Source: Reticulitermes speratus
Taxonomy: Eukaryota > Arthropoda > Insecta > Blattodea > Rhinotermitidae
Reading direction: 5' to 3'
Assembly: GCA_021186555.1 (NCBI GenBank)
Contig: JAJKFL010000005.1
Coordinates: 20,462,635-20,526,634 of the forward strand
Length of the DNA: 64,000 nucleotides
In this document: positions 1-12,247 of the stretch, one piece after another
Layout: the number at the start of each line of letters is the position of its first letter
Numbering within the stretch: position 1 is the stretch's first letter
Program-made: the position numbers and the translations under genes
The notes under the pieces: model-generated
What the model saw: only the letters and a program-made list of their open reading frames with translations
What the model was told of the DNA's origin: nothing
Database searches by the model: none

Positions 1-2119
1 GGCTGTAGAAGTCCATCTCTATTGGGAACGCATGCTTTCATTTTTTTTTGTGTTTGATTAAACACGGTGAATAGTTTCTTCTTTTATGGTTGAAATACAC
101 AATTGAAAATTTTGTTTCGGTTCTTCTAGCATTTCTTTAAAAACTCGCAAAATATAAATCCAGTGGTGTTACATCCGGAGGCGACAAGTTTCGAGCAATA
201 ACACTATCACCAAAGGAACCGCGCATCCTTAGCATTGTTGAGTTTGCTACGTGTTCCTTAGTTTTATATTACTGGAACGAGCAGAGTTGTTTGCAAACGT
301 CCAACAAAGATATGAAATTCGTAATTAGGGCTCTGTAAAATTATGTTGTTACCGTTTCTCTGAAGCCGATTTTTCTCCGCCGTGAGCCACGACATTCTAC
401 TCACACATTTAAAGAGTGCAACAATGTTTCATATTAGGTGTGGGGATTTTCAGCACTGCATATTTTGTTATTATGGATGTTAATGTGTGCACTAAAGTGA
501 GGTTATATTTCATGTCTTTACCTCCCTTGCGTGAAATGTGTCAATCCTCTGCAGTGCTAAAGTCGTAGTTCCCTATCAGGACTCTTGAGTTCGTGCATGA
601 CCTACACGATATGTGCATATTTTTAAAATTTTTGTGCCCTTCTGATGATAAAGTCTTCTCAGTGACTTTTTGGAGAACGTAACGAAGCTTGGCCAATGTT
701 GCCCACATTGTTGCCACTTAACGCCGAAGGATGACTGGAAAGTTTTCTGTCCTGCACGCTCACTGTGTAAAGTAAACGGTTCAACAAACGAGATTTGTCG
801 ATTTGTTTGGCGCAGAAAAATCGCGAAATGCGTCCCTGAACTCATTCTCGCAATGAGATGCCAAGTAGTTTTGAACAATAAACACTCGTTGCGTGTGTGA
901 AAAACGCATACTTATACTTCGACATTTCAAAGGCAACTGGCGCGAGTCTGTTACAAAGTCACGTGACATGCGCCGTTTATGCGATTTTTTTAGCCATCTA
1001 TATGCGTGTAATGAATCTGGATAAATTTAATCGTTTTCAGCTATCAATAAATATTTAAATATATCTTGCCTGACTTTTCGATCGCACTGTACACTGTTTG
1101 CGTGAACAGGTACTGTTCACCGCCTAATAAAACAAGTATACTCGTATTTGTTGTAGTCTGTTACACTACGCCCGACATGTTTCGAAATCTTTGATTCGAC
1201 ATCAGGCTCTTCCTTGTGTTTCTTTTCTTATGGTGTACGATAATTGACCGTTATTTTATATCGTACGTATTAGCAGTGTGTCCGTGCAAGTAGCTGTATG
1301 TATCAGCACATTTCTTAGTCTGTAATGGTTCTAGGTACGGTGCGATCTTTCTTTACACTAGGCAGTTCTTTTGTTATGTCCGACCATTTATCCCAACCCT
1401 TAAAGTGCGCTTTAAACGAATGCCTTGGATTTTTTATATTTGCCCTCTGAATTGTCCGTTTATTCAATTAGCCTTTGTTTTGAGATTCATGTTTATCCTG
1501 TCCCTGGACCCGTGTTGCATGTGATATTTTACTACGTATTTATCTTGTTTGTATGTGCACATAACCCATATTGGTCACATTATGTTGTAACATATGTGGA
1601 CCTTCTTCAATTCACTGTGTAGGTATTTGTTCCCATTACTGTTGTTTACACAAAGTTTTATTAGACGCCAACAGTGTGATTTATTCAGCAAAACAACGTT
1701 GTGTCAGTAGAGATAAACATTACTTCCTTACTTCATCGTTCATATTGTGGTACTCTGGGTTGTGACAGCATGCAACTTGGAAGTCATTATCAACGTTCCG
1801 AGCTAAAGCAATGCCATCAATTTCAGAGTAGAATGATTACATGTCATTAAAATGTAACGCGAATTGTCATCGGCTTGAACATTTTGTTAAGTCCAAGTAT
1901 TTTCCTGCGCACTTTATTATAAAATGTTCTTCTCCGAAGTAAGAAACAATTGCAAATACAGTATATCACTATCTTCAACACAATTGTCCTTCTTCAAAAT
2001 TTAATACATCCTTAGCTAGTCCAAAATTTTTTCGGATTTTATGGAACACGAAGACTCTACCTATCCTGATGAAATTGAATGCAATCTACCCCCTCCAGTC
2101 CTATTCATACCAGAAAATT
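1..2119. other. no gene recognised
   Basis: AT-rich sequence with only short, unrecognised open frames on both strands. A small imperfect hairpin with a GTTTCG core lies at about 1164-1213. It resembles half of the fold-back elements found further on, but this is weak. Nothing else can be supported. Confidence 0.5.
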
Positions 2120-2560
2120 TGCTTTTAATTTCTAACAGAGTGCTTGAGGAGAATATTTGAATAAGGCGGGAGGAAGCATTATGATGCTGAAGGAGTTTCA
2201 TAATCTGTACCCCTAACCAGACATTATTAGGATGATCAAATCATGAAGCGAATAAAAATTTCAGAACTTGCAGCGTAATTGGGAAAGAAGAGGCATACAT
2301 ACATATGTTTGAAGTTCTGAAACTAGGAGACCACTTTAAAAACGTTGGCGTAGATGGGAGGATAATATTAAAATTTATCTGAATAAATGTGGCACAGGAG
2401 AGGAATTTGGAATAGATTTATTTTTCTCATAATGTTGAGCAATGTAGGCTGTTGTGAACATGGTAATGAATATGAGAGCATAAAATTCGGAGAATTTATT
2501 GATTAGCTGAGCAACTACTAGTTTTTCAATACTGGCTATACTTCTTGAAATTAGTTGTTA
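2120..2560 (+). mobile_element. diverged LINE 3' end (family L1r)
   Basis: Remnant of the C-terminal coding end and 3' tail of a non-LTR retrotransposon. It shares the order of landmarks with better copies at 8040 and 49340: a stretch like GTGCTTGAGGAGAATATTTG, then GTAGATGGGAGGATAATATT, then a terminal segment ending in TTGATTAGCTGAGCAACTAC. In-frame stops and indels show it is long dead. It is 5'-truncated and lacks the reverse transcriptase core. Confidence 0.6.
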
Positions 2561-3807
2561 ATGTCTGTCACCATAAGCCGGAAAACGAAGAGAAAAGTGT
2601 AATTTTGTAATATTTTTCTGTCATATCTCTTTTGTATTGATCAGGACGTACTTCTTCCTCGTTAGTTTGGCGTGAGAGGGATAATGTGCTTGGTGACAAA
2701 GCGTCTTTAACCATTTAAAGTCTAAGATTATCCTGTAATAAATTTAAACATTTAAGTCGTACCGCGCAGTAAAACACTTTCTATATCGGTTATGACAACA
2801 AGCATTTAATATATAGGAAACTGATATTTGTTTCTTCTGAGATCCATAAAACATATAAGTACACTGTGTGGGCAGAATGTAGAATTCTTTATGTTAAACC
2901 TGATGGTATATGAAATGACCACTAGGCTTCAGAAGGTTAATTACAGTAAGAAACAGAATTAATTACATATACCCTCCAAATTGTCCTTCTCCTACCACCC
3001 ATTAAACCACAATGGTCTACTGTCTGTTCCAAATGACAGCCTTAAATGTTGTGGTTCATGAAGTTAATTAAGTAATGAAATTGTGACAAAATTTTACCTT
3101 GGTGACTTGGCGTCACTGCTTAAAAAATGTAGTCAGCACGTCATTTATATTTTGGGTTTGTGTAGCTGTTGTAGTTACGTCATTTGCTCATTTTATATGG
3201 TCTTCGCACGAAGTGTGTAAATGAAGTGTAATGCGATAACAATGTATGTCTGTTTGCCGATTCCTTTATCTCATAAAGTACTCAAAGGTTTTATACCGAA
3301 TTTGGCGTTGATTTTGTTGGACTAATCTTATGTTGGTCAATATCAGTCTAGTTCAATGCATGTTGTATAGCACGTCGAACATCATGCTTTCCTTTGACAG
3401 AAGACTCCATCATATGGTCGGTAAATAATATATGTTAGATCTCATAAATTTTGTTTGGAACACTTTTTCGAAGTGGCTTATATTTAAAGAAAGACGAGAA
3501 AATTGTTTTCCCTTGCGAAATTTGTTAAACTGAACCAGACTGGAATGGATAATATTTTGGATAGTAGTATATCCGTAACTAATTGGTTCTGTCAACACTA
3601 GATTTATATCCAAAATAAACTACTAAAATCAAAAAGATAAAAATAACTCATTTGAATCTCGATTAAAATTATATTGGGAATCCACATTAAAACATAATGG
3701 TGATTTAAATTTTGGGTCAAATACAAGTCTAAATTACGTGAAAGTCCAAGCGTTATGAACTTTCTTAAAATCAGTTTAATTAAAAAGGCATTGGCACATG
3801 ACCTTAG
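2561..3807. other. no gene recognised
   Basis: AT-rich sequence with short frames only. No domain, RNA gene or repeat match to the rest of the window was found. Confidence 0.5.
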
Positions 3808-4071
3808 CTGCCGAGATGCCATACTCGGTATAGTGGAGACGCTACGGGCTGGGCGTCCGAGGAATCGTGGTTCGATCCCAGTAGGCCCATTGGATTTAGT
3901 TCTTCTCCAAATCGTCTTATAAGTGGGTAACGCAGGCTGTTTTCCCGAGAGTAAATCGGCCGGCGCTTAAGACTGACCACTCACCCCATCTAATGCCAAG
4001 ATTAAAAATGTGTGGGGCTATGCATCCACTCCTCCATATGTTTTTCTGGCGTGCACAGGGATAATATTATC
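3808..4071 (+). mobile_element. SINE-A, tRNA-headed
   Basis: tRNA-derived SINE. The head has an A-box-like segment around CATACTCGGTATAG and a B box GGTTCGATCCC, the signature of an internal RNA polymerase III promoter. The body contains the family landmarks found in the other copies: a CCGAGAGTAAATCGGCCGG-like segment, CATCTAATGCCAAG, and a 3' part with the GGCGTG motif. The sequence is diverged from the copies at 20.7, 28.4 and 53.7 kb. No clear TSD was found. Confidence 0.75.
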
Positions 4072-4290
4072 TCTCCACCCATTCTTACCCTACACTAGAT
4101 AAACTTGTTTGGTCAGTGTCACGTCCCAGCCGCTTTATTCTCCGGGAAAGGGTCCCGGTACCCATTGCATAGGAGGCCGACTGGACCCCATTGCTAACCT
4201 AGATGTTTTGGGGAAGAGATAACACTCTTGTGACTGCCAGGGATCGAAACCCGGCTCGTTCAGCCCGTAGCTTAGTCACAATACTGACGA
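4072..4290 (-). mobile_element. SINE-A, reverse copy abutting the previous one
   Basis: Second SINE-A on the opposite strand, joined tail to tail with the copy at 3808-4071. Read on the plus strand it shows the reverse complement of the family body (GCTTTATTCTCCGGGAAAGG, GTACCCATTGCATAGGAGG), then the reversed B box GGGATCGAAACCC and part of the A box. The outermost tRNA-head bases are missing. The pair forms a natural inverted repeat of about 480 bp. Confidence 0.75.
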
Positions 4291-5484
4291 AAATTGAAAT
4301 AAATATATTACGAATCTGGCAGCTGATTACTTATTTTCATTCCACACTTATTGATTTTAATACTAATATCGATGCGCCTTTCGCATTTCTTGTTATAATT
4401 ACGTCATGTGCGTGCGTAGACCTAGTAATATTAAGCAAAGTGAAGCTTAGTATTTCACGGAGTTGTGGCTTTTGTAAAATAAATAAATTAACAAGTTTTG
4501 TACAATTAAAATTAGTGATAACGGAAGTGTGAACCTTTATGCTGTTTTTAATGTTGTTATGGGTGGAGTGAGCGGATGTGCGGCTATGAGGGTGTGAGGT
4601 ATAAATGTAAAGGGGAGTCTAAACTGCATCCGGGCACAACGAAACGTCGCTACGCTAGTGACTGAAAAAGCTACCGAGAAAATTAGAATATTGACAACTT
4701 TGTAAGCGTAAAAGCGCGAAACATAGGCATCTTGGGCAGTAGGATTACATTAGCTTAGCTGTATTTGGGATAAAAACGTAGACGTATCGTTAAATTACTT
4801 TAAATCTCTTCAGGAAACAAATAAGCATTTCTCTGAAGATTTGTTCTAGTTAGTGGGACATCTGATACTGAACGACGGAGGAGTACTGAAGTATAAGATG
4901 CTTCTATTTTTTTTCTGTTTCTAAGAGTCTGAGAAATTTGACCAAGCGGGACTCGAGCGGTAAAAAAGATTTTGTTTGCGTCATATCCGTAGCATGATTT
5001 GTTCGCAATGGGCATCTTTCGTTTCACTGTGACAAGCTTCTGTTCTGTTGCATAGTTTCGTGGCCATGCTTATGAACTGGAGCAGCGTGGGGCTGGGCGT
5101 TGAGGTCTTTGTGTCCGAAACCGCCCCATTTAATTTAACGCTTCTTTCTCTTCAAGGGAGGGCGGAGGATTTGTCATGGTTGGTTAGGCATCGATCAAAC
5201 GGGGGTTCAACCTCAAATTTTCGCCTGTAAACAATGCATTTTCATCACATAAGTGACTTGAGGGTGGAGGGGGGCTGTCGGTGGGAGGAGGTGACAATGT
5301 ATTCAGCATACCAGGTCGCGGAGTCCGGACGTAGGGAACTATGTGTGTTTGTTGCTGCATGAATCCATCTTACTGAAAGTTTTAGTTGCCACTAATATTT
5401 TATATAAGTATTTATTTATTCGTGGTTTACTTAACGACACTTTCAGGTGCTATGGCCTCTAAAAATTGGAAGACTATTTGATGA
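4291..5484. other. no gene recognised
   Basis: No supported gene. A TATAAATG string at about 4600 lies downstream of a GC-richer patch, but nothing else supports a promoter. Open frames of up to 75 codons match nothing known. Confidence 0.4.
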
Positions 5485-5685
5485 TAAACTGGAAAAATGT
5501 GAAAAAAAAACAATCTTGACCTAAATTAATGTCCTACTACTGCGTTGGGAAGACGGACTGAGGAAAACCACGATAATCCTCGTCAGAAGAATCGATCTGT
5601 GGGTGGGGATTTGAACTCAGGACATCCCGGCTAAAAACCAGCGGTACTACCACCTCGACCTCTACGTTAGATAATTCACATGAAT
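5485..5685 (-). mobile_element. SINE-D candidate, tRNA-headed
   Basis: The reverse strand holds a tRNA-like head with B box GAGTTCAAATCCC and a weak A box about 45 bases before it. A body follows whose GGATTATCGTGGTTTTCCTC segment resembles a widespread insect SINE core. Similar body text occurs at 53065-53290 and 59465-59735, which supports a family. It is divergent and no TSD was seen. Confidence 0.5.
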
Positions 5686-6544
5686 GGTTGCAAATCTATA
5701 TTAGCACATACATTAATATTCCACATATTACCTCAGTATAAAGGAACTGCCCTGTGCAAGAAACTACGCCCTGAATACACATTCAGAACAGAGATAAAGC
5801 TCTACACTTTCTTAATTTTGGTTCTGGGTAAAATTGAGTGATCAGTTACGGGCTGTTCCTATAGGGAGATTTTCCCCCCTTCAAGCACTGATACTTACAA
5901 TACCCAGTGGTAGTGGGGCTGAGTGAATTCTATAGGCAATTCCTCCTTCTGACGGGAAACCAACTGTGGGCACCAAGATCGTCGCCACTGAATCCAGACC
6001 ACAAAATAACAATAAAAGAGGACTGATTACTTTTCGTCTTTGCTTTAGAGCAGGCCATTAGGAAAGTTTACGAAAAGTGGGACGGACTGGAATTCAATTG
6101 AACTTATCAGTTTGTGGTCCATGATGATGATGATGATGATGATGATGGTTACATTATTATTATTATCATCATCATCCTCATAATATTAATTTACTGGAAA
6201 CAACACAAATAACACGAAAGATCAATACAGAAATTTTATTAACCTTATTGTGGAGGTTGGTTTAAAAATAAACACAGTTTAAACAACGTGCACATTCACG
6301 TCTTCTCACCAGAATATAGGACAAGGAGGAATATAGATAAGGACATAGATATATAGAAATCTATTTTTATCAACGTGGCTGATAGACCTTCAAGAATGTG
6401 AAGATTTACCAACAGGCCTACTTGAGGACAGTAAGAAATCTGTTCTATACACCAAGAAATTAAGCGCAGACGAATTCCAGTAATGATTGTCGCCCTTTTT
6501 TTAGGTCTGTTACTTCTCGCCTCTTATCTAAGGAACTACAGTGT
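5686..6544. other. no gene; trinucleotide repeats
   Basis: No coding sequence recognised. The main structure is a compound microsatellite at 6121-6178: nine ATG units, then ATT units, then ATC units. Confidence 0.5.
6121..6178. repeat. compound (ATG)n-(ATT)n-(ATC)n microsatellite
   Basis: About nine ATG units pass through a short spacer into ATT and then ATC units. Length polymorphism would be expected. Confidence 0.9.
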
Positions 6545-6985
6545 AAAACGTATGCCTAAAATGTAACTTTATCTGTTGTTTTGTATGCTTGGGGACCTTC
6601 GTCTTACCAGAGGCCAAACAAATTGCATACTGACGAGCTTCGTAAACCGTACTACACGCTGGATATTACCGTGATCATATCTAGGAATATGAGGTGGGTA
6701 GAACATGCAGCACACATAAGGCAATTAGAAATACGTACACAAATTCAGTATCAAAAATTCCAGGGAAGAGGCCAAACAGAAACGAAAGGATAATATTGAA
6801 GTTGATCCTTAAATAGTGCGTTAAGAGAATGTAGATTGAATTCTTCTGACTAAAGAAAGTTCCTAGACTATTTTATGAATATGACATAATTCTTAAGCTT
6901 TATAAAATTTCAGAGAATTTCTAAACTAATTGGTGGTTGTTAGTTTCCCAAGAAGACTGTGCCCCATGTAGATTGTTAACTAGTT
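6545..6985 (+). mobile_element. diverged LINE 3' end (family L1r)
   Basis: The translation keeps pieces of the C-terminal domain that follows the reverse transcriptase: LSVVLYAWG, corresponding to the usual LPVVLYGCE, and MRWVEHAAH, corresponding to MRWVGHVAR. The 3' tail runs through CCCAAGAAGACTGTGCCCCA. It is 5'-truncated and full of indels. Compare the copies at 8040 and 49340. Confidence 0.65.
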
Positions 6986-8039
6986 AATAATTAAGAATTT
7001 CAATGAGACGTAAAATTTTGAATGAGTCAGTTAATCTGTTATTTTGCAGTAAACAGAAGAATTGGTGGATCTTTTGTGGAAAGATGCAAAATATCTCTTT
7101 CTGGTAAGCAGAGAGAGTGCAGGCTCTGAGATCAAGACTATCGAAGACTGGTAACTGAAGTCTCATTTATTAATTTTTGTCCATGATAATTATCTATATA
7201 CACAACTTACATAATTTGAAAGAATGGCCGATTGTGGGGTGAGTATTTTTTTCTGCTTTTGTCTGTTATTACGATTATTTTAAAAGTGAATTTCTAGGAC
7301 ACATACACGGCTTTGAAGGTATTCGTATTTGTATGTTTCAGCAAGATTTATGTCAGTATTTTATTGGTCATGGTCCATTTTCTGAAGTGTTTTTCATATA
7401 CACGACTTTTCCGATGATTGCACTAACCCCTGTCTTCAGAGGTTTTATTGTCATTATGTTGATATGTTTGTTATTTTCATGTTAAAATGAAAGAAGTGAA
7501 TAATTAACAAGTATGTATCAGTATAATAACAAACAAATACCTACAGACGGGAGTACAGCCATCTTTCAAAATGTCAAATATATGTAACAAATCTTAGACA
7601 ATGGAAAGCAATCAACATAAATTTTTAGAATTGAGTAGTCGTTGTCCCAAGCTTAAAGAAAAGTGGCCTTAATACTGATAGGAACATTTTACCCAAATTT
7701 CGTATTTCGCCAAAGGCTTTACCGTAACTTATACGAAGTGGCCTTGTGATTAACAGCAATAAAACACATTTCGGCTTTTCCGTGCCAAAAATGTTTTAAG
7801 ACAATTTCACAGATGGATACGTTATCGGCTGTCTTGCTCCAGTGGTAAGTTTTAAAGAATCTTATATTTTTTAGTCCGTTACAGTGTTTCTTAGCCATTT
7901 CTGGGTAAAACTTCTTTATTGAAGTAGCACATAATATAATTGCGTGGAGTCATAGCGTTTCAGAACCACCGTGGTAGAACTAGGCAAGTGGGGAATAAAT
8001 GTACACGATGGACCTCTTAATATCCGCATTAAAACAAGA
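6986..8039. other. no gene recognised
   Basis: AT-rich sequence without recognisable coding content or repeat structure. Confidence 0.5.
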
Positions 8040-8690
8040 ATTAAAAATAGCCTACTTAGAAACATTTGTATATTTATGCTAATGAAATTATTTCGAAGTT
8101 ACAGAATCTGTAAATGCTATCCAAAAATATAAATATTAAGATATACAGAACTATAATTTTGCCTGTTGTTTTGTGTGGGTGTGAAAATTGGTCTCTCACA
8201 CTGAGGGAGGCACATAGGCTGAGGGTGTTAGAGAATAGGGTGCTGAGGAGGATATGGGCCTAAGAGGGGCGAGATAACAGGGGAGTGGAGAAGACTACAT
8301 AACGAGGAACTTAATGATCTGTACTCATCACCAAATATTATTCTGGTGATCAAATCAAGGAGAATGAGGTGGGTTGGGCATGTAGCACGTATGGGAGAGG
8401 GGAGAGGTTCATACAGGAATTTGGTGGGGAGACCTGAGGGAAGAAACACGTGGAAGTCCCAGGCGTAACTGGGAGAATAATATTAAAATGGATCTTCAAG
8501 AAGTGGGATGGGGGGTATGGACTGGATTGATATGTCTCAGGATAGGGACAGGTGGCGGGCTCTTGTGGATGCGGTAATGAACCTTCGGGTTCTATAAAAT
8601 GCGGGGAATTTCTTGACTAGCTGAGGACCTGCTAGCTTCTCAAGAAGGACTCTGCTGATGGAGTTAATTACTTAGTTACATACGTAATCT
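8040..8690 (+). mobile_element. best-preserved 3' end of LINE family L1r
   Basis: 5'-truncated non-LTR retrotransposon. From about 8138 one frame reads ILPVVLCGCENWSLTLREAH and on through [11 protein letters not shown], the conserved segment after the reverse transcriptase in RTE-like elements. It then meets an early stop at about 8260 that a one-base deletion explains. Another frame later gives [12 protein letters not shown] and MDWIDMSQDRDRWRALVDAV. A conserved tail follows (CTTGACTAGCTGAG, TTCTCAAGAAGGACT). This copy anchors the family seen at 2120, 6545, 11975, 22510, 49340, 60965 and 62980. The upstream boundary is uncertain. Confidence 0.8.
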
Positions 8691-9752
8691 GTAATCTCGT
8701 AATCTGTAAATGCTTCGCCGGCGATTGCTCCTGTCTGGCCAATAAATTACCGCTAGTATGTTAAAACTGGAGAAGTATAAAGGCATCATGTCTTCTCCAC
8801 TCATTTAAGGCCCCTAGTGACAGCTGTATGCGTTGTGTAGCTGAAGGCGCAGCACATGAGCTAATCCACGAAAGCGGATACCTTCGCGCTCGACTGAGGG
8901 CAAAAAATGCCCTTTCGTTCATACGTCGCTGCAGAGTAGAGAGAGGACTGTTGTCAGTAGCTACTGTCAGTTCGCACTAATACATTTCCCTACGACCTGA
9001 CTTCTAAACCACGTTTCGCCAGTCGTTAGTCTTCCTGCCTCTTGGTCAACATGTCTCTTCCTAGTTCCTTTATTTGAAGCACTTGGCTTTATACTGTATG
9101 AGTGATCTTTTGTCTATAACACTAACACCTTCCGCTTCGTTACAGAGTTGATTGTTCTGTGAAGCGAGGAAGTGGTGATGTCGAAATATCTATTTCTTGA
9201 GTCAAATTCAAAGAGCAGAGGCCAAGCATATGGTCTGCCTCAAGTAACAGTCCGGATTGTACTTCACGTAACGTAACATAACCAACGATTACTGAAAGTT
9301 CGCAATCTTGGGTTCTGACTCGTGACAAATGTGTTTTACTGCGCGAAGGTGTTGTTGATGTTAATGTAGGAGAGACTTTATATTGCACGTTGTTTTATCT
9401 GTATATGTTGTAGTAAATAGTAGCTGACAAGTGTGACGTCTGTGACGTCTGTTGCTGCAGTCCTTCGGGTAACATGTAAGAGAACAATATGGCGGCAGGG
9501 CGAAATGTATATTCATATTTCAGTTTTAAGGCAGAAATCATTTAAGATTTGTAGAATGTCTTAAGGATTTACGTCAAAGAGCTAAACGTGCAGATTATAT
9601 AGCGTCGGGGATTTTGCAGGCATAGCAGTGGTGGACCTAGATTTTAGAATCCAGTCATTCAAATGTAATGTAGTAGCAATTTGAAAATACATATAGATCT
9701 GTACCGTTGCGTTTTATAATTATTTATTTATAATTTTTTCTTCTGATATCAC
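8691..9752. other. no gene recognised
   Basis: No supported gene. A TATAAAG string near 8777 and a short GAGGGC...GCCCTT hairpin near 8897 were seen but not called. A tandem GTGACGTCT doublet lies at about 9434-9452. Confidence 0.4.
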
Positions 9753-9975
9753 TTGTAGATGTGATGTGAGGATGAGTTCCTTGGTACTGCGGCCTCAAAT
9801 GCGTCTATTGTGCCATCGCCCATAACAGAGGAGAACGGAGCATTGCTGGAGTAACTGGCTACAGAATACCGCAGTGCGCGGACAGAAACTTGTTCCAGGG
9901 CAATATTGCCCACCACTAATAACATATGGACCCCCTGCTTAATTTCTGTTAGCCCCACCATGTAAACTAAAGCAT
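9753..9975 (-). CDS. candidate internal host exon, function unknown
   Basis: On the reverse strand a good 3' splice site (CCGCTGTTTTTCAG) is followed by 223 open bases ending at a possible donor (AA|GTGATA), which is weak. The frame starts after two bases of a split codon and gives 73 residues, including MVGLTEIKQGVHMLLVVGN, VRALRYSVASYS and SSVMGDGTIDAFEAAVPRN. Local GC is visibly higher than the flanks and no repeat in the window matches it. I do not recognise the protein. The frame meets TGA three bases after the donor, so it could instead be a terminal exon ending HHIYK. Chance remains possible: several other frames of this length in the window look protein-like and turn out to be repeats. 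Confidence 0.35.
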
Positions 9976-11144
9976 CTGAAAAACAGCGGACATTGTAACT
10001 TCTTCTGGAACATATTTACACATTTAAGACAATGTAAATGTCCACGTTGAACAGATATGGCTATCGCTGCTCGACATCACCGACTTTGGGAAAATGGATA
10101 TGGTCCTTTTCCTAGGGTACATCTGTCTTTATGCTTCCCTAGGCTTCTTCTCATTGTTAGGGAGCGCCTGTTAAAATTGCTCGTCTGGCCGTCCATCCGC
10201 CTAACAGCATAAAACACATCAAGAATCTTCCCAATATTGAAAGTGTGTGCACAGGATACAAATTTTTTCTGAAAAGGATATGTAGTGTAATACAGAATAA
10301 AATATTTCGAGATTTCTTGATATTCAAGACGGATGTTACATCTGTTTCATCTTATGAAATTTAAAAGGAATAGTCCACCTTATATAACCATAACTATAAA
10401 ATCTTACGACTGAGAACACAGCCTTGTACATCATCGAATATTTCATAATAAACACACTCAACTCGTAAAATGGAAGAATAGCCATAAGGGAACATTTTAG
10501 TTTTTATTTTTCAAATATAACTACTAATTAAGAAACAATAAAATGTTAAGACCTAACAATGTCTGTGCAACTAAATAAAAACAAAAACGAAAACAAATTA
10601 TGTTATAATAATTTGGTAAGAACGAGATCTCATTGCAAACGGACACACAACGTTTCGTAATTTTATACATATTTAATATGGTTACATTCTTATACTGTCA
10701 CCCAGCCTTAAGACGATCTACTGTAGTGGGAACATGTTGCTATAAGATTAATTATTATTATCAGTCACAATAAAGTCGTGTTGATTGCGTGAAAATACGG
10801 CTTATTGTCTCAAGAATCGTGACCATATTTTTGTGAAATAGTATATTATGGAATTTAACTGCAATTTAGCGATAAATTTTATATTTTTTTTTAAATCGGA
10901 AGACGCATACGGACACTTCGCATGAAGAAGTACCCACATTTCTAGGCGCATCTCTAACTTAGGGTATAACTCGCTATATATTTATCAGGTCGAACAATAT
11001 TTGGGACAGAATTGTAACCGAAAATGAAAAATACACGTTGTATGTGGAATACACTTTTTACACCTATCTTGCTCTTTTCGAAATAATCAGAAAAGGAAAT
11101 TAATATACCATAATTATTAAACTCTATCCACGTATATCGACTAA
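9976..11144. other. no gene recognised
   Basis: AT-rich. No exon, RNA gene or family repeat could be supported, and no partner exon for the candidate at 9753-9975 was found next to it. Confidence 0.5.
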
Positions 11145-11335
11145 TAGCCCGGCTTCATTCCCTGGCCAGTTCAGGTGGGAATTATTGTGGGCAAAGTGGC
11201 AGTGGGGCAGATTTTCATCCCGGTATTTCCTTTTGGCTGTCACTCCACCAGTGCTCTACACTCAATTTCAGGCACCTACCATCAACGCTATATAATATGT
11301 GTATTTGACAGCGCCGTTATATACAGCATTGCTCT
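11145..11335 (+). mobile_element. SINE, SINE-B-like body with a different tail
   Basis: The body matches SINE-B in outline: GTGGGAATTATTGTGGGCAA, AAGTGGCAGTGGGGCAG, then CACTCCACCAGTGCTC. The tail (CTATATAATATGTGTATTTG) resembles the ends of the copies near 41.7 and 59.7 kb instead. The tRNA head is lost upstream of a B-box remnant. This looks like an older or chimeric relative of SINE-B. Confidence 0.6.
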
Positions 11336-11974
11336 CTTTCTTTTCGGAGAATTTGGGCTTTCTTTTATTACCATAACTGCTATTTTACAAGTATTGTGAA
11401 CCAGACTTCCAAACTAACCAAAGAGCCGGGCTTCTTAAGGTGCAGTACCTATCAGGTGTTGAGCGAGTGAGATCTTTATTAATTCTTATGCTTTGACGTC
11501 GTGACGTGGCCATTAGGCAGGTAGCAGCGGCCGCGGGCCATGATGTAATGCTTGTCGGCAGTTACTATGATTCAATGGTTAACGATTGACATGCACATAC
11601 AGACGCTTAAGTCAAGGTTCACCATTCACGAGGGAAACTTCGAATCAAACCTGAAGATTGCTAAAGCAACAGGCGAAACATGAAATAACATGAAGAGTGA
11701 TGTACGAATCGTTGTATGGATAACTGAAACACAGAAAATAAATATTTTTTGCAAAGATGAAGTTGCACAATTTTGTTAAAATTGTGAGACGTGAAATATG
11801 TGTTTGGCTTCATTATGTTATTTATGTAGGGACTTGTTCAACGACTAGCTGGTTTTAAATTGCATTTTATTCAGAAAATCTTGCTCATTTACTGCCGTCT
11901 TATTGTAACGGAGGTGGCATATAGGACTGTACTCGGAGACTCGGAAGGGAAGGTCACTTAAGACAGCTGAGTCT
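11336..11974. other. no gene recognised
   Basis: No supported gene. A CG-rich patch (GCAGCGGCCGCGGGCC, near 11525) stands out but carries no open frame or recognisable repeat. Confidence 0.4.
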
Positions 11975-12175
11975 GGATGGCGGTGTATCTGAAACAAATG
12001 GGTAATGAGGATTTGGAGCGGATTTATCGGGCTCATAACGTAGTCCACTAGCAAGCTCTTGTGGATAAGGCCGTGAACGTTTTTCATGTTCCATAAAAGA
12101 CGAGAACTTTCTTGGCTAGCTGTGCGACCGTCACTTTCAAAATAAGGTTTATGCTTAATGTGGTGGTTAGTTCTA
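11975..12175 (+). mobile_element. LINE family L1r 3' fragment
   Basis: A short diverged copy of the family 3' end. GCTCTTGTGGATAAGGCCGT corresponds to the segment encoding RALVDAV in the 8040 copy. It is followed by a TTCCATAAAAGACGAGAAC-like tail and CTTGGCTAGCTG. Heavily mutated. Confidence 0.55.
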
Positions 12176-12247
12176 TCTAGTTTCAAAACTATTTACACGT
12201 GTGCGATAAATTCCATTCAGCCTTTTCGAAGAGTTCTCTTCTGATAT

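Noticed and set aside
670-900. Cysteine-rich 76-codon forward frame
   Set aside because: Both strands are open here, the start is not ATG and no domain is recognised.
4560-4640. TATAAATG as a core promoter
   Set aside because: No exon, initiator or transcript evidence. Such strings are common in AT-rich DNA.
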